From Chitinophaga rupis (GTDB lineage: Bacteria > Bacteroidota > Bacteroidia > Chitinophagales > Chitinophagaceae), in contig NZ_FOBB01000002.1 in the NCBI RefSeq assembly GCF_900109685.1, forward strand, positions 1,420,085 through 1,484,084: a DNA stretch of 64,000 nucleotides. The letters are read 5' to 3'. Each line of letters starts with the position of its first letter. Positions within the stretch are counted from its first letter, which is position 1. Below the pieces are notes generated by a model. It had not been told where the DNA came from. It saw only the letters and a program-made list of their open reading frames with translations, and did no database searches. Positions 26,614 to 34,914 of the stretch are shown piece by piece. A program made the translations under genes and the position numbers.

Positions 26614-29505
26614 TCATTTCACCAGTGTAACCGTTCCCTTTAATGTTTTTGTTTCGCCTCCCTTGTTCACAAAAGTAGCTACCCACACAAAGGTGCCGGT
26701 GTCTGCTAATACGCCTTTAAAATGACCATTCCATCCTACAGCGGGATCATTACTCTGAAAAATGGTTATTCCCCACCTGTTGTAAATGCTTAGCCGGTAA
26801 TTGCTGATATGTCCGTAATTTTTCGGCCGGAACAGGTCGTTCCGTCCATCGCCGTTCGGCGTGAATGCAGTGGGAAAAATGATGTCGCAGCCCTCGTCTA
26901 CGAAGATCTCCGTTGCCAGCAGTGCGGAGAGGCAATTGTTCCCGTCTTTTACTGTTAGCGTATAGCGGCCTGCCTCGAGGCCGTTGAATATACTATCAGG
27001 CTGCCAGCTTTTATCCCCTATCCTGAACAGGTATGGCGGCGTACCGCCGCTTGCCGTGAGCGTGATATGCCCTTTGAGCGGTGTGCCACATTCAATATCT
27101 GTTTTAGATAAAAGCGCTGCATTCAGCTGCGGTGGCTCCAGGATAATAGCCTCCGTACTTTGGCTGCATTGCGCGGCATCTGTTACATTAACTGCATACA
27201 CCCCTGCAGGCAGGCCGGTGAACAAGCCGGAGTTATTAGTGATATCACCGGTTGCCGGTGAAGTAATAGTATATACGTAACCGTTAGCCCCTCCTGAAGC
27301 AGTGAGCTGCAGCTGCCCGCTCCTGTTGCCATAGCAGCTTACGTCTGCATGGGCAATCGTTACTTCGCTGAGCGCCAGCAAGGGCGGTTCAGTAAGGGTA
27401 ACAGATATGGGCTGGGAAATGCAACCATGGCTATCCCTTACGGTGGAGCTGTAAATACCAGCCGGCAGGCTGGTGAACAAACCGGAGTTATTAGTGAGCG
27501 CGCCTGTTGCCGGCGATGTAATAGTATATACGTAGCCATTACTACCCCCTGCAGCATTGAGCTGCAGCTGCCCGTTCCGGTTGCCATAGCAGCTTATATC
27601 TGTATGGGCGCTTGTTACTTCGCTAAGTACCAGCAAGGGCGGATCAGTAAGGGTAACGGATACGGGTTGGGAAATACAGCCATAGCTATCTCTTGTTAGA
27701 ATACTGTAAGCGCCGGCAGGCAGATTATTCAGAAGAGCGCTGTTCCAGGTAAGCCCTCCATCACTGCTGTATTGATAGGGCCCTGTGCCATTGCCGGGAG
27801 TGGGTATAATGCTTCCATTGCTGCTACCCATGCAGGACGGCGGTGTGGCAATCAATGTTAACGAGGGCTGTGAATGCACCGTGATCTGCACCGGCGCCAC
27901 CACTTCACATTTGGTATTGGTATTTGTGATCTTTATATAGTAGGTGCCTGTTTGGCTGATGGCCTGTGGCATGGGTACCGGAATGGTAGTAAGGATGTCT
28001 GTCCAGTAGCTTAATAAAAATTCCGGCCCCTGATCCCTGTCAGTAATAACATTGTTGCCCGTGATGTCTATAGTGGCCGGTGCGCAAAAGATGGTATCCT
28101 TTACCTGTAGCAGTGGTATCAGGGTGCTGGTAGGCTGCAGGGTTGAAAGATCCAGATCCATCGTGGTTCCCGGTTCTCCGTCTACTGTTCCCCATTCTGT
28201 TCCGTTTGAGAGCCCTCTTAATCCACCGGAAACATCTGCTGTAGCAGGCGTATTGGTAATGACCACCCCTCCTCCGCCACCACCGCCGGCGCCATGGCGT
28301 GCCAGGAAGGTCTCGTTGCCGCCTGCTCCTCCTTTGGCTGTTAAGGTGACGGTACTGGCCAAAGTACCGGGGTAGGCCAATACAATGCTGCCACCGGCAC
28401 CGCCGCCGCCTGCGCCATCATCTGTTGAGGGCCCTGCGCTCAGGCCATCGGCACTGATAATGCCTGTACCAAGGATAGCGCTGGCAGTGATCATAATAAT
28501 CCCACCACCATGTTCACCGCCCTCGGCGGCATTATTATTCTGATGTCCGCCGCCACCGCCGCCACCCATGATAATATGGGCGGGTAAGCCTGTTTTTATT
28601 CCTTTGCCTCCTCGTCCGCCTACATCCTGGGGACCCGAGTACTGGTAACCTCCTTTTCCGCCATCACCAAAATTAGCGCCGCCCCCGCCCCCGGAGTTGT
28701 GCGCATTGCCGCCGCCTCCTGCATTGGCGGGCGCCCCTCTCCCAAAACTGCCGTTTTCATACCCTCCTGCGGTTGCGCCCCAGGTGCCATTCGGCGTGCC
28801 GGCAATACCTTCACCTTTTTCTCCGTAGCTGCCATAGGTATTACTTACGAAATCCTGGATATTGTATAAGCCACCGGCGGAGTTGATCTTACCAGGTCTG
28901 AACCCCAGTCCTGTAGCGGTAATTTCATAGCCGTTCATGTTCAGTGTTTGCCAGGCATGAAATGCTACAATGCCGCCGGAGGCTCCATCCCAGGCCGCCG
29001 CCGTAACAGTTCCGCCTAAAGTAACGTTCTGGTATGCCGGTACCCGCACTACCTGGTAAGCGGATTTGCGGTTGGGGATGCCGCTTACGGCCCGGTAGCT
29101 GTGCTGCAATGGATCCCGCAGGGTTAGTACGCCGCCGGCAAAACTTCTAACCTGGCCAAATTCAAACAGTCCGCTATAGCCGGGATCTATAAACCCATTA
29201 CCTCCTGTTCCGTTTCCGCCATAGGCGGGTGTGTTGCTGGAATTGATGGTGGCATCCTGCATTTGTATAATTAACACGCGATCGCCTGCCACCAGGGGCG
29301 CCGCATTGCCGGTAGCGGGACCTAAGTTAACAGTACGGCCACCGATGTTCAGATCATTCAGGCCCGGATAATAAGTATTCACTACTCCTGCAATAGTAGC
29401 AGGTGCGCCACAAGGTGCGTGAACCGGTACAGGCAACTGGGCTCTAAGTACATTACAAAACAGTACTCCTATCAGCCATCCAATACACTTTTGCTTTACA
29501 AACAT
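26614..29505 (-). CDS. glycine-rich T9SS type B cargo protein with SprB-like repeats
   Basis: A 963-aa secreted protein. The ATG at 29505 gives a signal peptide (MFVKQKCIGWLIGVLFCNVL, cleavage near RAQ). Residues about 30-230 form a beta-rich head; about 230-420 is very glycine-rich (GGGGG runs with interspersed His/Asn); from about 560 there are several SprB-type repeats with the CYGNRNGQLQL/NGYVYTI pattern. The C-terminal about 90 residues are the gliding-motility-associated type B sorting domain (PTAFTPNGDGRNDLFRP, YNRWG, GTFVWVATF). The protein is expected at the cell surface through the type IX secretion system. It is a single gene. Confidence 0.93.
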   Translation of the reverse strand: MFVKQKCIGWLIGVLFCNVLRAQLPVPVHAPCGAPATIAGVVNTYYPGLNDLNIGGRTVNLGPATGNAAPLVAGDRVLIIQMQDATINSSNTPAYGGNGTGGNGFIDPGYSGLFEFGQVRSFAGGVLTLRDPLQHSYRAVSGIPNRKSAYQVVRVPAYQNVTLGGTVTAAAWDGASGGIVAFHAWQTLNMNGYEITATGLGFRPGKINSAGGLYNIQDFVSNTYGSYGEKGEGIAGTPNGTWGATAGGYENGSFGRGAPANAGGGGNAHNSGGGGGANFGDGGKGGYQYSGPQDVGGRGGKGIKTGLPAHIIMGGGGGGGHQNNNAAEGGEHGGGIIMITASAILGTGIISADGLSAGPSTDDGAGGGGAGGSIVLAYPGTLASTVTLTAKGGAGGNETFLARHGAGGGGGGGVVITNTPATADVSGGLRGLSNGTEWGTVDGEPGTTMDLDLSTLQPTSTLIPLLQVKDTIFCAPATIDITGNNVITDRDQGPEFLLSYWTDILTTIPVPMPQAISQTGTYYIKITNTNTKCEVVAPVQITVHSQPSLTLIATPPSCMGSSNGSIIPTPGNGTGPYQYSSDGGLTWNSALLNNLPAGAYSILTRDSYGCISQPVSVTLTDPPLLVLSEVTSAHTDISCYGNRNGQLQLNAAGGSNGYVYTITSPATGALTNNSGLFTSLPAGIYSSTVRDSHGCISQPISVTLTEPPLLALSEVTIAHADVSCYGNRSGQLQLTASGGANGYVYTITSPATGDITNNSGLFTGLPAGVYAVNVTDAAQCSQSTEAIILEPPQLNAALLSKTDIECGTPLKGHITLTASGGTPPYLFRIGDKSWQPDSIFNGLEAGRYTLTVKDGNNCLSALLATEIFVDEGCDIIFPTAFTPNGDGRNDLFRPKNYGHISNYRLSIYNRWGITIFQSNDPAVGWNGHFKGVLADTGTFVWVATFVNKGGETKTLKGTVTLVK

Positions 29506-30190
29506 TTTTGTGTAGCCTTTCTCTTGTGAATAAAGGAGCAAAACCCATTGCCCTGTCGCTATGTTTTACCGCCTGTTGATAGATACAATGATTCCCGATG
29601 CTTTGAGGTCACAACGTTTAAGCCGTAGCGTTATATGCTATAATACTATTACTGGAAAGGTACAGGGAAAGAGATACGTGGACATTTAGTTCTATACCGG
29701 ACTTTTAATCCTTGATGGGGTGCTGATCATGGCCTTGCTGCTATCCTTTTTAGCGTGGAATCATTTTAAATACCCTATGTTTTGTTGGCAATTACAGACT
29801 TAAGTAAATATAGGAAAAATCGTTCAATTAGCCCGGCAGCAGTTTTTGACGCATTTGCATCAGGGTTTCCTTTATTTCTGAGCTTTGTAGCATTAAATTA
29901 AAACGATCAGCAAATAGGTCTGATAGAATGATGTGCAGATGAACGCGTCATTGCGGAGAGGGGGGAGGCTACAGTCCACCCCACATGCCCAGGCTTTACT
30001 TTGCTCCTCGCAATGACGCGATTGGTATATGAAATTGCACAGCTAAACCCCTTCCCGGCCCAATCATCTGCAGTATCAGATCGGTTGCTTAGATAGGAAC
30101 AATAACATACAATAAAAAGGCTAATTTAGGATCCGGTTAGCCGTTTTTGCATATATAGCGAAAGTATAATGCTGGCAGTAATTTAAGAAC
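29506..30190. other. 685-bp intergenic region
   Basis: No gene seen on either strand. It holds the upstream region of the T9SS gene, a REP-like hairpin (29944-30020), and an AT-rich segment just before the hypothetical gene at 30191. Codon structure is absent. Confidence 0.5.
29944..30020. repeat. REP-like palindromic element
   Basis: CGCGTCATTGC (29944-29954) is matched exactly by GCAATGACGCG (30010-30020), with weaker pairing continuing inward and a G-rich/C-rich inner pair. The CGTCATTGCGAGG-type arm is a common dispersed palindrome in many bacteria. Confidence 0.65.
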
Positions 30191-30685
30191 ATGGGGAATA
30201 TAATCACAAACGAAAAAATAAACGATAGCACGATTCTTATGAGTAATGGGTTGACCTCCGTTTTTATTGAAACAATTTGTTTAGCGGGTTCGGATATTGC
30301 ATTAGAAAAATATCAGCAAGACATAATGATCTGGTTTAGCCAACGTGACTGGATGATATTGGGGATGGGATTTGAGGGGTTTGACATTGGTGAAATTGTC
30401 TGGCGCAAAGAGATTTTTTATGAGCAGCAAAGATTTATTCTTAAGGTTATTGATCGGGCAACAGAAAAAACAAACTGGGATCTGTTAAACTATACTCCGG
30501 GCGAAATGATCTTTGAAACCTTAACAAACTTTAGACAGATGATACAGGACTTCAGGATTGAGCATATAGAAACGGAAAATGAAATTCCAATATTTGATTT
30601 TGACGGCATAATAAACCGGTACGATAAATGCGACAAACATAGCATTTACAAGCATTACGCCGGTTGTGTGATCTGTAATAGATGA
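30191..30685 (+). CDS. conserved-looking hypothetical protein with C-terminal Cys/His cluster
   Basis: A 164-aa acidic soluble protein, no signal peptide or membrane helix. The last 17 residues (CDKHSIYKHYAGCVICN) hold three Cys and two His in a zinc-binding-like pattern. Aromatic and acidic residues are frequent (WFSQRDW, IFDFDG). Its base composition is more AT-rich than its neighbours, suggesting separate acquisition. No family is recognised with certainty; the style recalls small accessory or immunity-type proteins, but no toxin partner is visible. Its stop and the stop of the convergent RNase H gene abut in the palindrome TGATCA (30683-30688). Confidence 0.6.
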   Translation: MGNIITNEKINDSTILMSNGLTSVFIETICLAGSDIALEKYQQDIMIWFSQRDWMILGMGFEGFDIGEIVWRKEIFYEQQRFILKVIDRATEKTNWDLLNYTPGEMIFETLTNFRQMIQDFRIEHIETENEIPIFDFDGIINRYDKCDKHSIYKHYAGCVICNR

Positions 30686-31135
30686 TCAGATCCCTTCACG
30701 CATGATCTTTCTCACCAATTTATCTGCTTCAATATTGAAATTAACGTCGACCCCTTTCTTTTGATGGGCTTTCACTTTAATGAATGTTAGTTCGATGTGC
30801 TCACTCAACGCGTAGAATTCCTTTACAAGATCTGCATTCCTCATTTCCGTTCCTTTGCTGGTAATAAAACCCGCAGCTGTCAATTTCTCCCTTCGTTCCA
30901 TCAATCCCGTTACATACTGGCTGTCTGAGTAAATACGCAGTGATCTGAAAGCTCTTGCCGCATGACTGATCCCCGCTATAACCGCGTAAAGTTCCATTCT
31001 GTTATGTGTGGTATCCTGCACTTTGCCGGATAGAACGGTCTTTTCTTCGCCCGATAATATGATGGCAACCCATGCCCCGAGGCTGTTTTGTGTGTTACAG
31101 CTGCCATCTGTATATATGTCCGCACTATGTATCAT
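30686..31135 (-). CDS. RNase HI family protein
   Basis: A 149-aa protein with the four acidic active-site residues of RNase HI: Asp10 (YTDGSC), Glu48 (NRMELYA), Asp71 (YSDSQYV) and Asp138 (IEADKLVRK), plus His124 (KAHQKK) as in the E. coli enzyme. It would degrade RNA in RNA-DNA hybrids using Mg2+. It lacks the N-terminal hybrid-binding domain found in many Bacteroidota RNases H. It lies 18 bp downstream of the HxlR gene on the same strand and may be read through from it. Confidence 0.88.
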   Translation of the reverse strand: MIHSADIYTDGSCNTQNSLGAWVAIILSGEEKTVLSGKVQDTTHNRMELYAVIAGISHAARAFRSLRIYSDSQYVTGLMERREKLTAAGFITSKGTEMRNADLVKEFYALSEHIELTFIKVKAHQKKGVDVNFNIEADKLVRKIMREGI

Positions 31136-31153
31136 ATTGCCGTGAAGACCCGG

Positions 31154-31498
31154 TTACTGTCCCTTAATTTTTTTTCGGTGGTTCTGGCCCCAGCGGATCA
31201 TGGCGCCGATCACTTCTTTAAGCGTTTCAGCATACTCCGTTGAAGAGTATTCAACCGTAACGGGCTTTGTATTGCAAACCCTTCGGCTTATCAGCTGATT
31301 CATTTCAAGCTCATGCAATTCCCTGGACAAGATCCGTGGAGAAATTCCTGATTCCCTGGACAGCTCCCCAAAGCGCCTGGTCCCCTTATTTACCAATATT
31401 GAAAGGATAACCAGCTTCCATTTCCCATTAACTACGTACAACGTATCCTGAATGAAGGAATGTACGTTTTCGCACTCCACGTCTAAATTGTCTTTCAT
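31154..31498 (-). CDS. HxlR family transcriptional regulator
   Basis: A 114-aa winged-helix protein with the HxlR motifs VNGKWKLVILSIL, RRFGELSRESGISPRILSREL and a wing near YSSTEYAETL. HxlR regulators often sense electrophiles or redox state. The single N-terminal Cys9 (DVECENV) is in the position of the redox cysteine in several members. It is divergent from the SDR-DoxX pair, with a clear operator between them. Confidence 0.92.
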   Translation of the reverse strand: MKDNLDVECENVHSFIQDTLYVVNGKWKLVILSILVNKGTRRFGELSRESGISPRILSRELHELEMNQLISRRVCNTKPVTVEYSSTEYAETLKEVIGAMIRWGQNHRKKIKGQ

Positions 31499-31509
31499 GT
31501 ACTATCCTG

Positions 31510-31549
31510 TTTGTAACTACTTACCACTTTGTAACTGGTTACAAATATA
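31510..31549. promoter_or_regulatory. HxlR operator and overlapping promoter
   Basis: A perfect palindrome TTTGTAACTGGTTACAAA (31528-31545) plus an extra half-site TTTGTAAC at 31510-31517, two half-sites 18 bp apart. A minus-strand -7 box (TATATTTG, 31549 to 31542) overlaps the palindrome, so a bound regulator would block its own promoter. A 7/8 plus-strand -7 box (CAATTTTG) lies just downstream near 31565 for the SDR gene. Confidence 0.7.
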
Positions 31550-31593
31550 CCGTATAATCAACCAATTTTGTACGGCACTTAAAATATGCTCAC

Positions 31594-32337
31594 ATGGAAA
31601 AATTTAAAGACAAGGTAGTTGTAATTACAGGCGGAAATAGTGGTATTGGCTATGCAACCGCGAAAGAATTCAAATCGCAGGGAGCCACTGTAGTTATAAC
31701 AGGAAAACGGGAAGATGCATTGCAGAAAGCCGCCCAGGAACTGCAGGTAACCGGGAAATTGGCTGACCAGGCAAATCTGCAGGATATAAAAAAACTGGCC
31801 GGCGAAGTCAGGGCTTTACAGAACAAAGTAGATGTGCTGTTTATTAATGCAGGTGTAGCCTTTTTTGCCCCCATTGAATATACTACTGAAGAACAGTTTG
31901 ATACTATGACAGACGTCAACTTCAAGGGCAGTTTTTTTACCCTGCAGCAATTCATTCCGTTGCTGAGTGACGGTGCTTCGGTTATTTTCCTGACTTCCAA
32001 CAGTACGGCCATGACCATGCCTGGCAGCTCAGTATATGCAGCTGGTAAGTCGGCCGTTGGGCACCTGGCCAGGATAGCAGCCAAAGAACTGGCTCCTAGA
32101 AAGATAAGGGTGAACACGGTAAATCCTGGTCCTACGCAAACCGAAATGATCGGCAAATTTGGCCTGGATGAAGCTACTTTAAAAGGAATGACCGAAAGTA
32201 TACTGGCGCAAATGCCACTGGCAAAGATCGGCACAGCCGAAGATGTAGCAAAGATGGTTGCTTACCTGGCCGACAACAGCACCTCTTCATTTATCACCGG
32301 TGCAGAATTTTTTATTGATGGTGGACTGGCTGTTTAA
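31594..32337 (+). CDS. SDR family oxidoreductase
   Basis: A 247-aa short-chain dehydrogenase. The cofactor motif is VVITGGNSGIGYATA (residues 9-23), NAG is at about 85-87, and the catalytic triad appears as Ser near 138 (FLTSNST), Tyr148 and Lys152 (SSVYAAGKSAV). NPGPTQT follows. The substrate is unknown. It forms a likely operon with the DoxX gene 10 bp downstream and is controlled by the divergent HxlR operator. Confidence 0.93.
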   Translation: MEKFKDKVVVITGGNSGIGYATAKEFKSQGATVVITGKREDALQKAAQELQVTGKLADQANLQDIKKLAGEVRALQNKVDVLFINAGVAFFAPIEYTTEEQFDTMTDVNFKGSFFTLQQFIPLLSDGASVIFLTSNSTAMTMPGSSVYAAGKSAVGHLARIAAKELAPRKIRVNTVNPGPTQTEMIGKFGLDEATLKGMTESILAQMPLAKIGTAEDVAKMVAYLADNSTSSFITGAEFFIDGGLAV

Positions 32338-32347
32338 AAATTAAATT

Positions 32348-32740
32348 ATGACATCTAAAACAAAAAATATCGGCGGCTGGATCATAAGCGGGTTGATTGG
32401 CCTTATGCTTGCAGCATCAGCATTTGATAAAATCATAGAAAGCACGCATGCCCTGCAGATGGGGACATCGTTCGGCCTTTCTGCAGGAACCTATTCCCTG
32501 TTGGGTATAATTGAGATCTTATCGGTTTTACTGTTCTTATACCCAAGAACCGGAGTTTTGGGTACATTATTATTATCGTCCTATTTAGGCGGTGCTATCG
32601 CCACTCATTTGCAACATCAGCAGAATATTGTGTTTCCAATTGCGATTGAGGTTTTTGTTTGGATAGCAGCAGTGGTTCGTTTCCCGGAACTGACACAACG
32701 ATTATTTAACAGGACAGTAACGAATAACACTACACCGTAA
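32348..32740 (+). CDS. DoxX family membrane protein
   Basis: A 130-aa protein with four predicted membrane helices and the DoxX-type start (GLMLAASAFDKI), a central Tyr/Gly-rich helix (LLGIIEILSVLLFLYPRTG) and GGAIATHLQHQ. Small DoxX proteins often accompany oxidoreductases in stress-response operons. It is downstream of the SDR gene and followed by a strong terminator. Confidence 0.88.
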   Translation: MTSKTKNIGGWIISGLIGLMLAASAFDKIIESTHALQMGTSFGLSAGTYSLLGIIEILSVLLFLYPRTGVLGTLLLSSYLGGAIATHLQHQQNIVFPIAIEVFVWIAAVVRFPELTQRLFNRTVTNNTTP

Positions 32741-32785
32741 ACAGAAAGTATTGGAACAACGGTAAAAATATCTTTAAAAATAAAT

Positions 32786-32826
32786 GGGCCGGCCCCAAAA
32801 GTAAAAAAGCACTTTTAGGCCGGCCC
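32786..32826. terminator. bidirectional intrinsic terminator
   Basis: GGGCCGGCC...AAAAGT (32786-32802) pairs with ACTTTTAGGCCGGCCC (32811-32826), with an A-rich loop. It lies between the convergent DoxX and AhpD-like genes and its A/T-rich base of stem suits both directions. Confidence 0.75.
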
Positions 32827-32843
32827 CACACAATGAAGCAACC

Positions 32844-33281
32844 TTAAGCTGGTATCAGCTTAGTTGTGATCCCTATTCTGTTCCATGCATTAATAGTGAT
32901 GATTGACAGGATAACCTGTGCCAGGTATGTTTCACCCAGCAATTTTACTGCCTGTTCATAAGTAGCATCTGTTACATGGTTTTCACTGATCAATGTCACT
33001 TCTTCCGTGATGGCCAGTATAGCTCTCTCCTCTTCAGAATAGAAAGGCGCATCCCGCCATGCATTAAGGGCATAGATCCGTTGTTCTGTTTCCCCTGTTT
33101 TACGCGCCTCTTTTGTATGCATATCGATACAGAACGCACAACCATTTATTTGCGACGCTCTGATCTTGATCAGGTCTTTATGGGTTTTGGAGAGCGGAGA
33201 GCTCTCTATAAATTTTTCAAGCCCCAGGATTGCCTTGTAACCTGCCGGTTCAACCTGGTCAATTTTAATTCGTGTTGCCAT
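32844..33281 (-). CDS. carboxymuconolactone decarboxylase / AhpD-like protein
   Basis: A 145-aa helical protein with the AhpD-type redox motif INGCAFCIDMH: Cys48, Cys51 and His55. This motif supports peroxidase or disulfide-exchange activity in alkylhydroperoxidase-like members. It is the last gene of an azoreductase - EamA - AhpD-like cluster on the minus strand, only 5 bp after the ancestral end of the EamA reading frame. Confidence 0.92.
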   Translation of the reverse strand: MATRIKIDQVEPAGYKAILGLEKFIESSPLSKTHKDLIKIRASQINGCAFCIDMHTKEARKTGETEQRIYALNAWRDAPFYSEEERAILAITEEVTLISENHVTDATYEQAVKLLGETYLAQVILSIITINAWNRIGITTKLIPA

Positions 33282-33286
33282 ATGTT

Positions 33287-33370
33287 TTATTTTGAATTTG
33301 AATTTGAAATATTACGCCTGGGTATGTTCATCAGCACAACGGCTCCCAGGATTAAGCTAACCCCCATCTA
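33287..33370 (-). pseudogene. EamA C-terminal helix remnant after premature TAG
   Basis: Continuing in the EamA frame past the TAG at 33370-33368, 26 codons follow (MGVSLILGAVVLMNIPRR...) to a TAA at 33289-33287. These match the usual last helix of EamA transporters. An ATG follows the TAG at once, so re-initiation is possible. Confidence 0.75.
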
Positions 33371-34195
33371 CTGGCTGGCGATCACCCGCTCATGCAAGAG
33401 TATCTTTGCCATGATTATTGAAATGGGAATTTCAATGGATGCAAGGATGGCTCCCAGCCCCATACCCGCCAGTGGCATACCACGAGTGAACAATAAGGGC
33501 GGAAGTATCGTACCAAACAGCGATACCAGCAATCCCCAGCTCAGGAAGATCTTCCATGAAAACTCCGTGTTGATAAATGCATGAAAAACACACAGTATAA
33601 TGATCAGCCCTCCGGCAATCATGTATAGGCTTCTTTTTAATGGAGGAAAGTGCGTATCCAGGTGATTGGTTGAATACATGGTTGCCGTGTAACATAATGC
33701 ACCTGTGATGCCATATGCAAAACCTTTCCAGCTTAAGCTTACAGATTGTTTCAGTACTGCGGTGGCCAGTAATGTTCCGGCCATAATTACCACAACTGAC
33801 AGCAATCTGCCTGCTGCCGGCACCTTTCTACGGACAATAGATTCCAGTAATACACCCATCCACACAGATTGTGCTAAGAGTACAATGGCTACACTCACCG
33901 GAATATATTTCACGGACAAGTAGTAAAATACACTGGTAAGGCCCAGTGATGTTCCTGCTATTGTTAATCTCACTTTGGACCTGATAGCTGGAATGGGCGC
34001 GCTGTTGTTTGAGCTTCCCTTTTGGAATAATGTTAGTATAAAAAGACCTGTTACCCCCAGGCTGAATTGTGAAATGGTTACTTCTGCAGTATTAAAGCCA
34101 GCCAGGTACGCCATTTTTACATAGGTGCCTAGCATTCCGTAGCAACCTGCGCCCAGCGTTATCAGCAGGCCACCTTTAAGTTTGTTGTTTTTCAT
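33368..34195 (-). CDS. EamA (DMT) family transporter, cut near its C-terminus by TAG
   Basis: 275 aa in the open frame, with nine predicted membrane helices arranged as two EamA repeats (first ITLGAGCYGMLGTYVKMAY; second repeat after residue 155, WKGFAYGITGALCYTATMY). The frame stops at LLHERVIASQ-TAG exactly where family members usually continue with Trp and the tenth helix; the missing helix is encoded directly after the stop. A single TGG-to-TAG change explains this. It begins 1 bp after the azoreductase stop, so the two are co-transcribed. Whether the truncated protein works is unknown. Confidence 0.85.
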   Translation of the reverse strand: MKNNKLKGGLLITLGAGCYGMLGTYVKMAYLAGFNTAEVTISQFSLGVTGLFILTLFQKGSSNNSAPIPAIRSKVRLTIAGTSLGLTSVFYYLSVKYIPVSVAIVLLAQSVWMGVLLESIVRRKVPAAGRLLSVVVIMAGTLLATAVLKQSVSLSWKGFAYGITGALCYTATMYSTNHLDTHFPPLKRSLYMIAGGLIIILCVFHAFINTEFSWKIFLSWGLLVSLFGTILPPLLFTRGMPLAGMGLGAILASIEIPISIIMAKILLHERVIASQ

Positions 34196-34196
34196 T

Positions 34197-34835
34197 TTAC
34201 TTCAACATTTCTATCACCGCTTTCACTTGCCGGTGGGCTTGTTCAATAGTTTTTTCAAGCGCTCCTTTATCAAGCGAAGTGCCGCTGACAGCTATTACAT
34301 GAATATTATGAATGCCCATCATATTCAGCACTGTGCGCAGATAAGTGGTCTGAAAGTTTAAATGTGAATTTGGCTCGCCGGTTTCATAACCCTGACTGCC
34401 CCTGGCTACCAGCAAAAGCATGGTTTTGTTTTCCAGCAGGCCGGTGTATGGTTGCTGCCTGTTACCCGGATCTATTTTGAAAGTTTCATTTAGCCGCATT
34501 GTCTGGTCGATATAGGCTTTCAATATGCTGGGGATTGACCAGTTATACATCGGCGTACCTAAAACAATAAGATCTGCATTTTTCAATTCCGCGATATATG
34601 TATCACTGGTGGCCAGGATCTCATGGTCTTCAGCCGTTCTGTTTGTTTTGGGCTTAAGGTTTGCCAGGATCCAGGCTTCACTGACATGCGGAACATTGAC
34701 ATTGCCAAGCTCTCTATGCCTGATCTCTGAATCGTGGTGGAGTCTGATCCAGATTTCGGTAAATACCTCCGTAAGCTTTCTGCTGTGAGAGTGGAGCGTT
34801 CTTGCACTTGCATTAATTACTAATACCTTTTTCAC
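34197..34835 (-). CDS. FMN-dependent NADH-azoreductase-like flavoprotein
   Basis: About 212 aa, flavodoxin-like fold of the AzoR family. VLVINASAR at the N-terminus and LGTPMYNWSIPSILKAYIDQ around residues 94-113 bind FMN; LLLVARGSQGYETGEP is the third loop. It should reduce quinones or azo compounds by two electrons, a detoxification role. The start is non-ATG: GTG at 34835 is preferred over TTG at 34841, because a -7 box (TACTTTTG on the minus strand, 34859-34852) leaves only a few bases of leader. It is divergent from the MocR-type regulator. Confidence 0.88.
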   Translation of the reverse strand: MKKVLVINASARTLHSHSRKLTEVFTEIWIRLHHDSEIRHRELGNVNVPHVSEAWILANLKPKTNRTAEDHEILATSDTYIAELKNADLIVLGTPMYNWSIPSILKAYIDQTMRLNETFKIDPGNRQQPYTGLLENKTMLLLVARGSQGYETGEPNSHLNFQTTYLRTVLNMMGIHNIHVIAVSGTSLDKGALEKTIEQAHRQVKAVIEMLK

Positions 34836-34851
34836 TTGCAATTTGTTTCTG

Positions 34852-34914
34852 CAAAAGTATTCCTGATCTGGGCTATATTTGTAGCCCAGATCTAATAAAA
34901 ACTACAGCCCAGAT
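34852..34914. promoter_or_regulatory. divergent promoter with triple MocR operator
   Basis: A perfect 11-bp inverted repeat GATCTGGGCTA (34865-34875) / TAGCCCAGATC (34882-34892) with a 6-bp spacer, plus a third site AGCCCAGAT at 34906-34914 overlapping the regulator's start codon. A plus-strand -7 box TATATTTG (34874-34881) lies between the arms; a minus-strand -7 box TACTTTTG lies at 34859-34852 for the azoreductase. One regulator could therefore control both directions. Confidence 0.75.

Noticed and set aside
29944..30020. The hairpin as an intrinsic terminator for the T9SS gene or the hypothetical gene
   Set aside because: It lies upstream of both genes, has a long loop and no T run; it fits a REP-like dispersed palindrome better.
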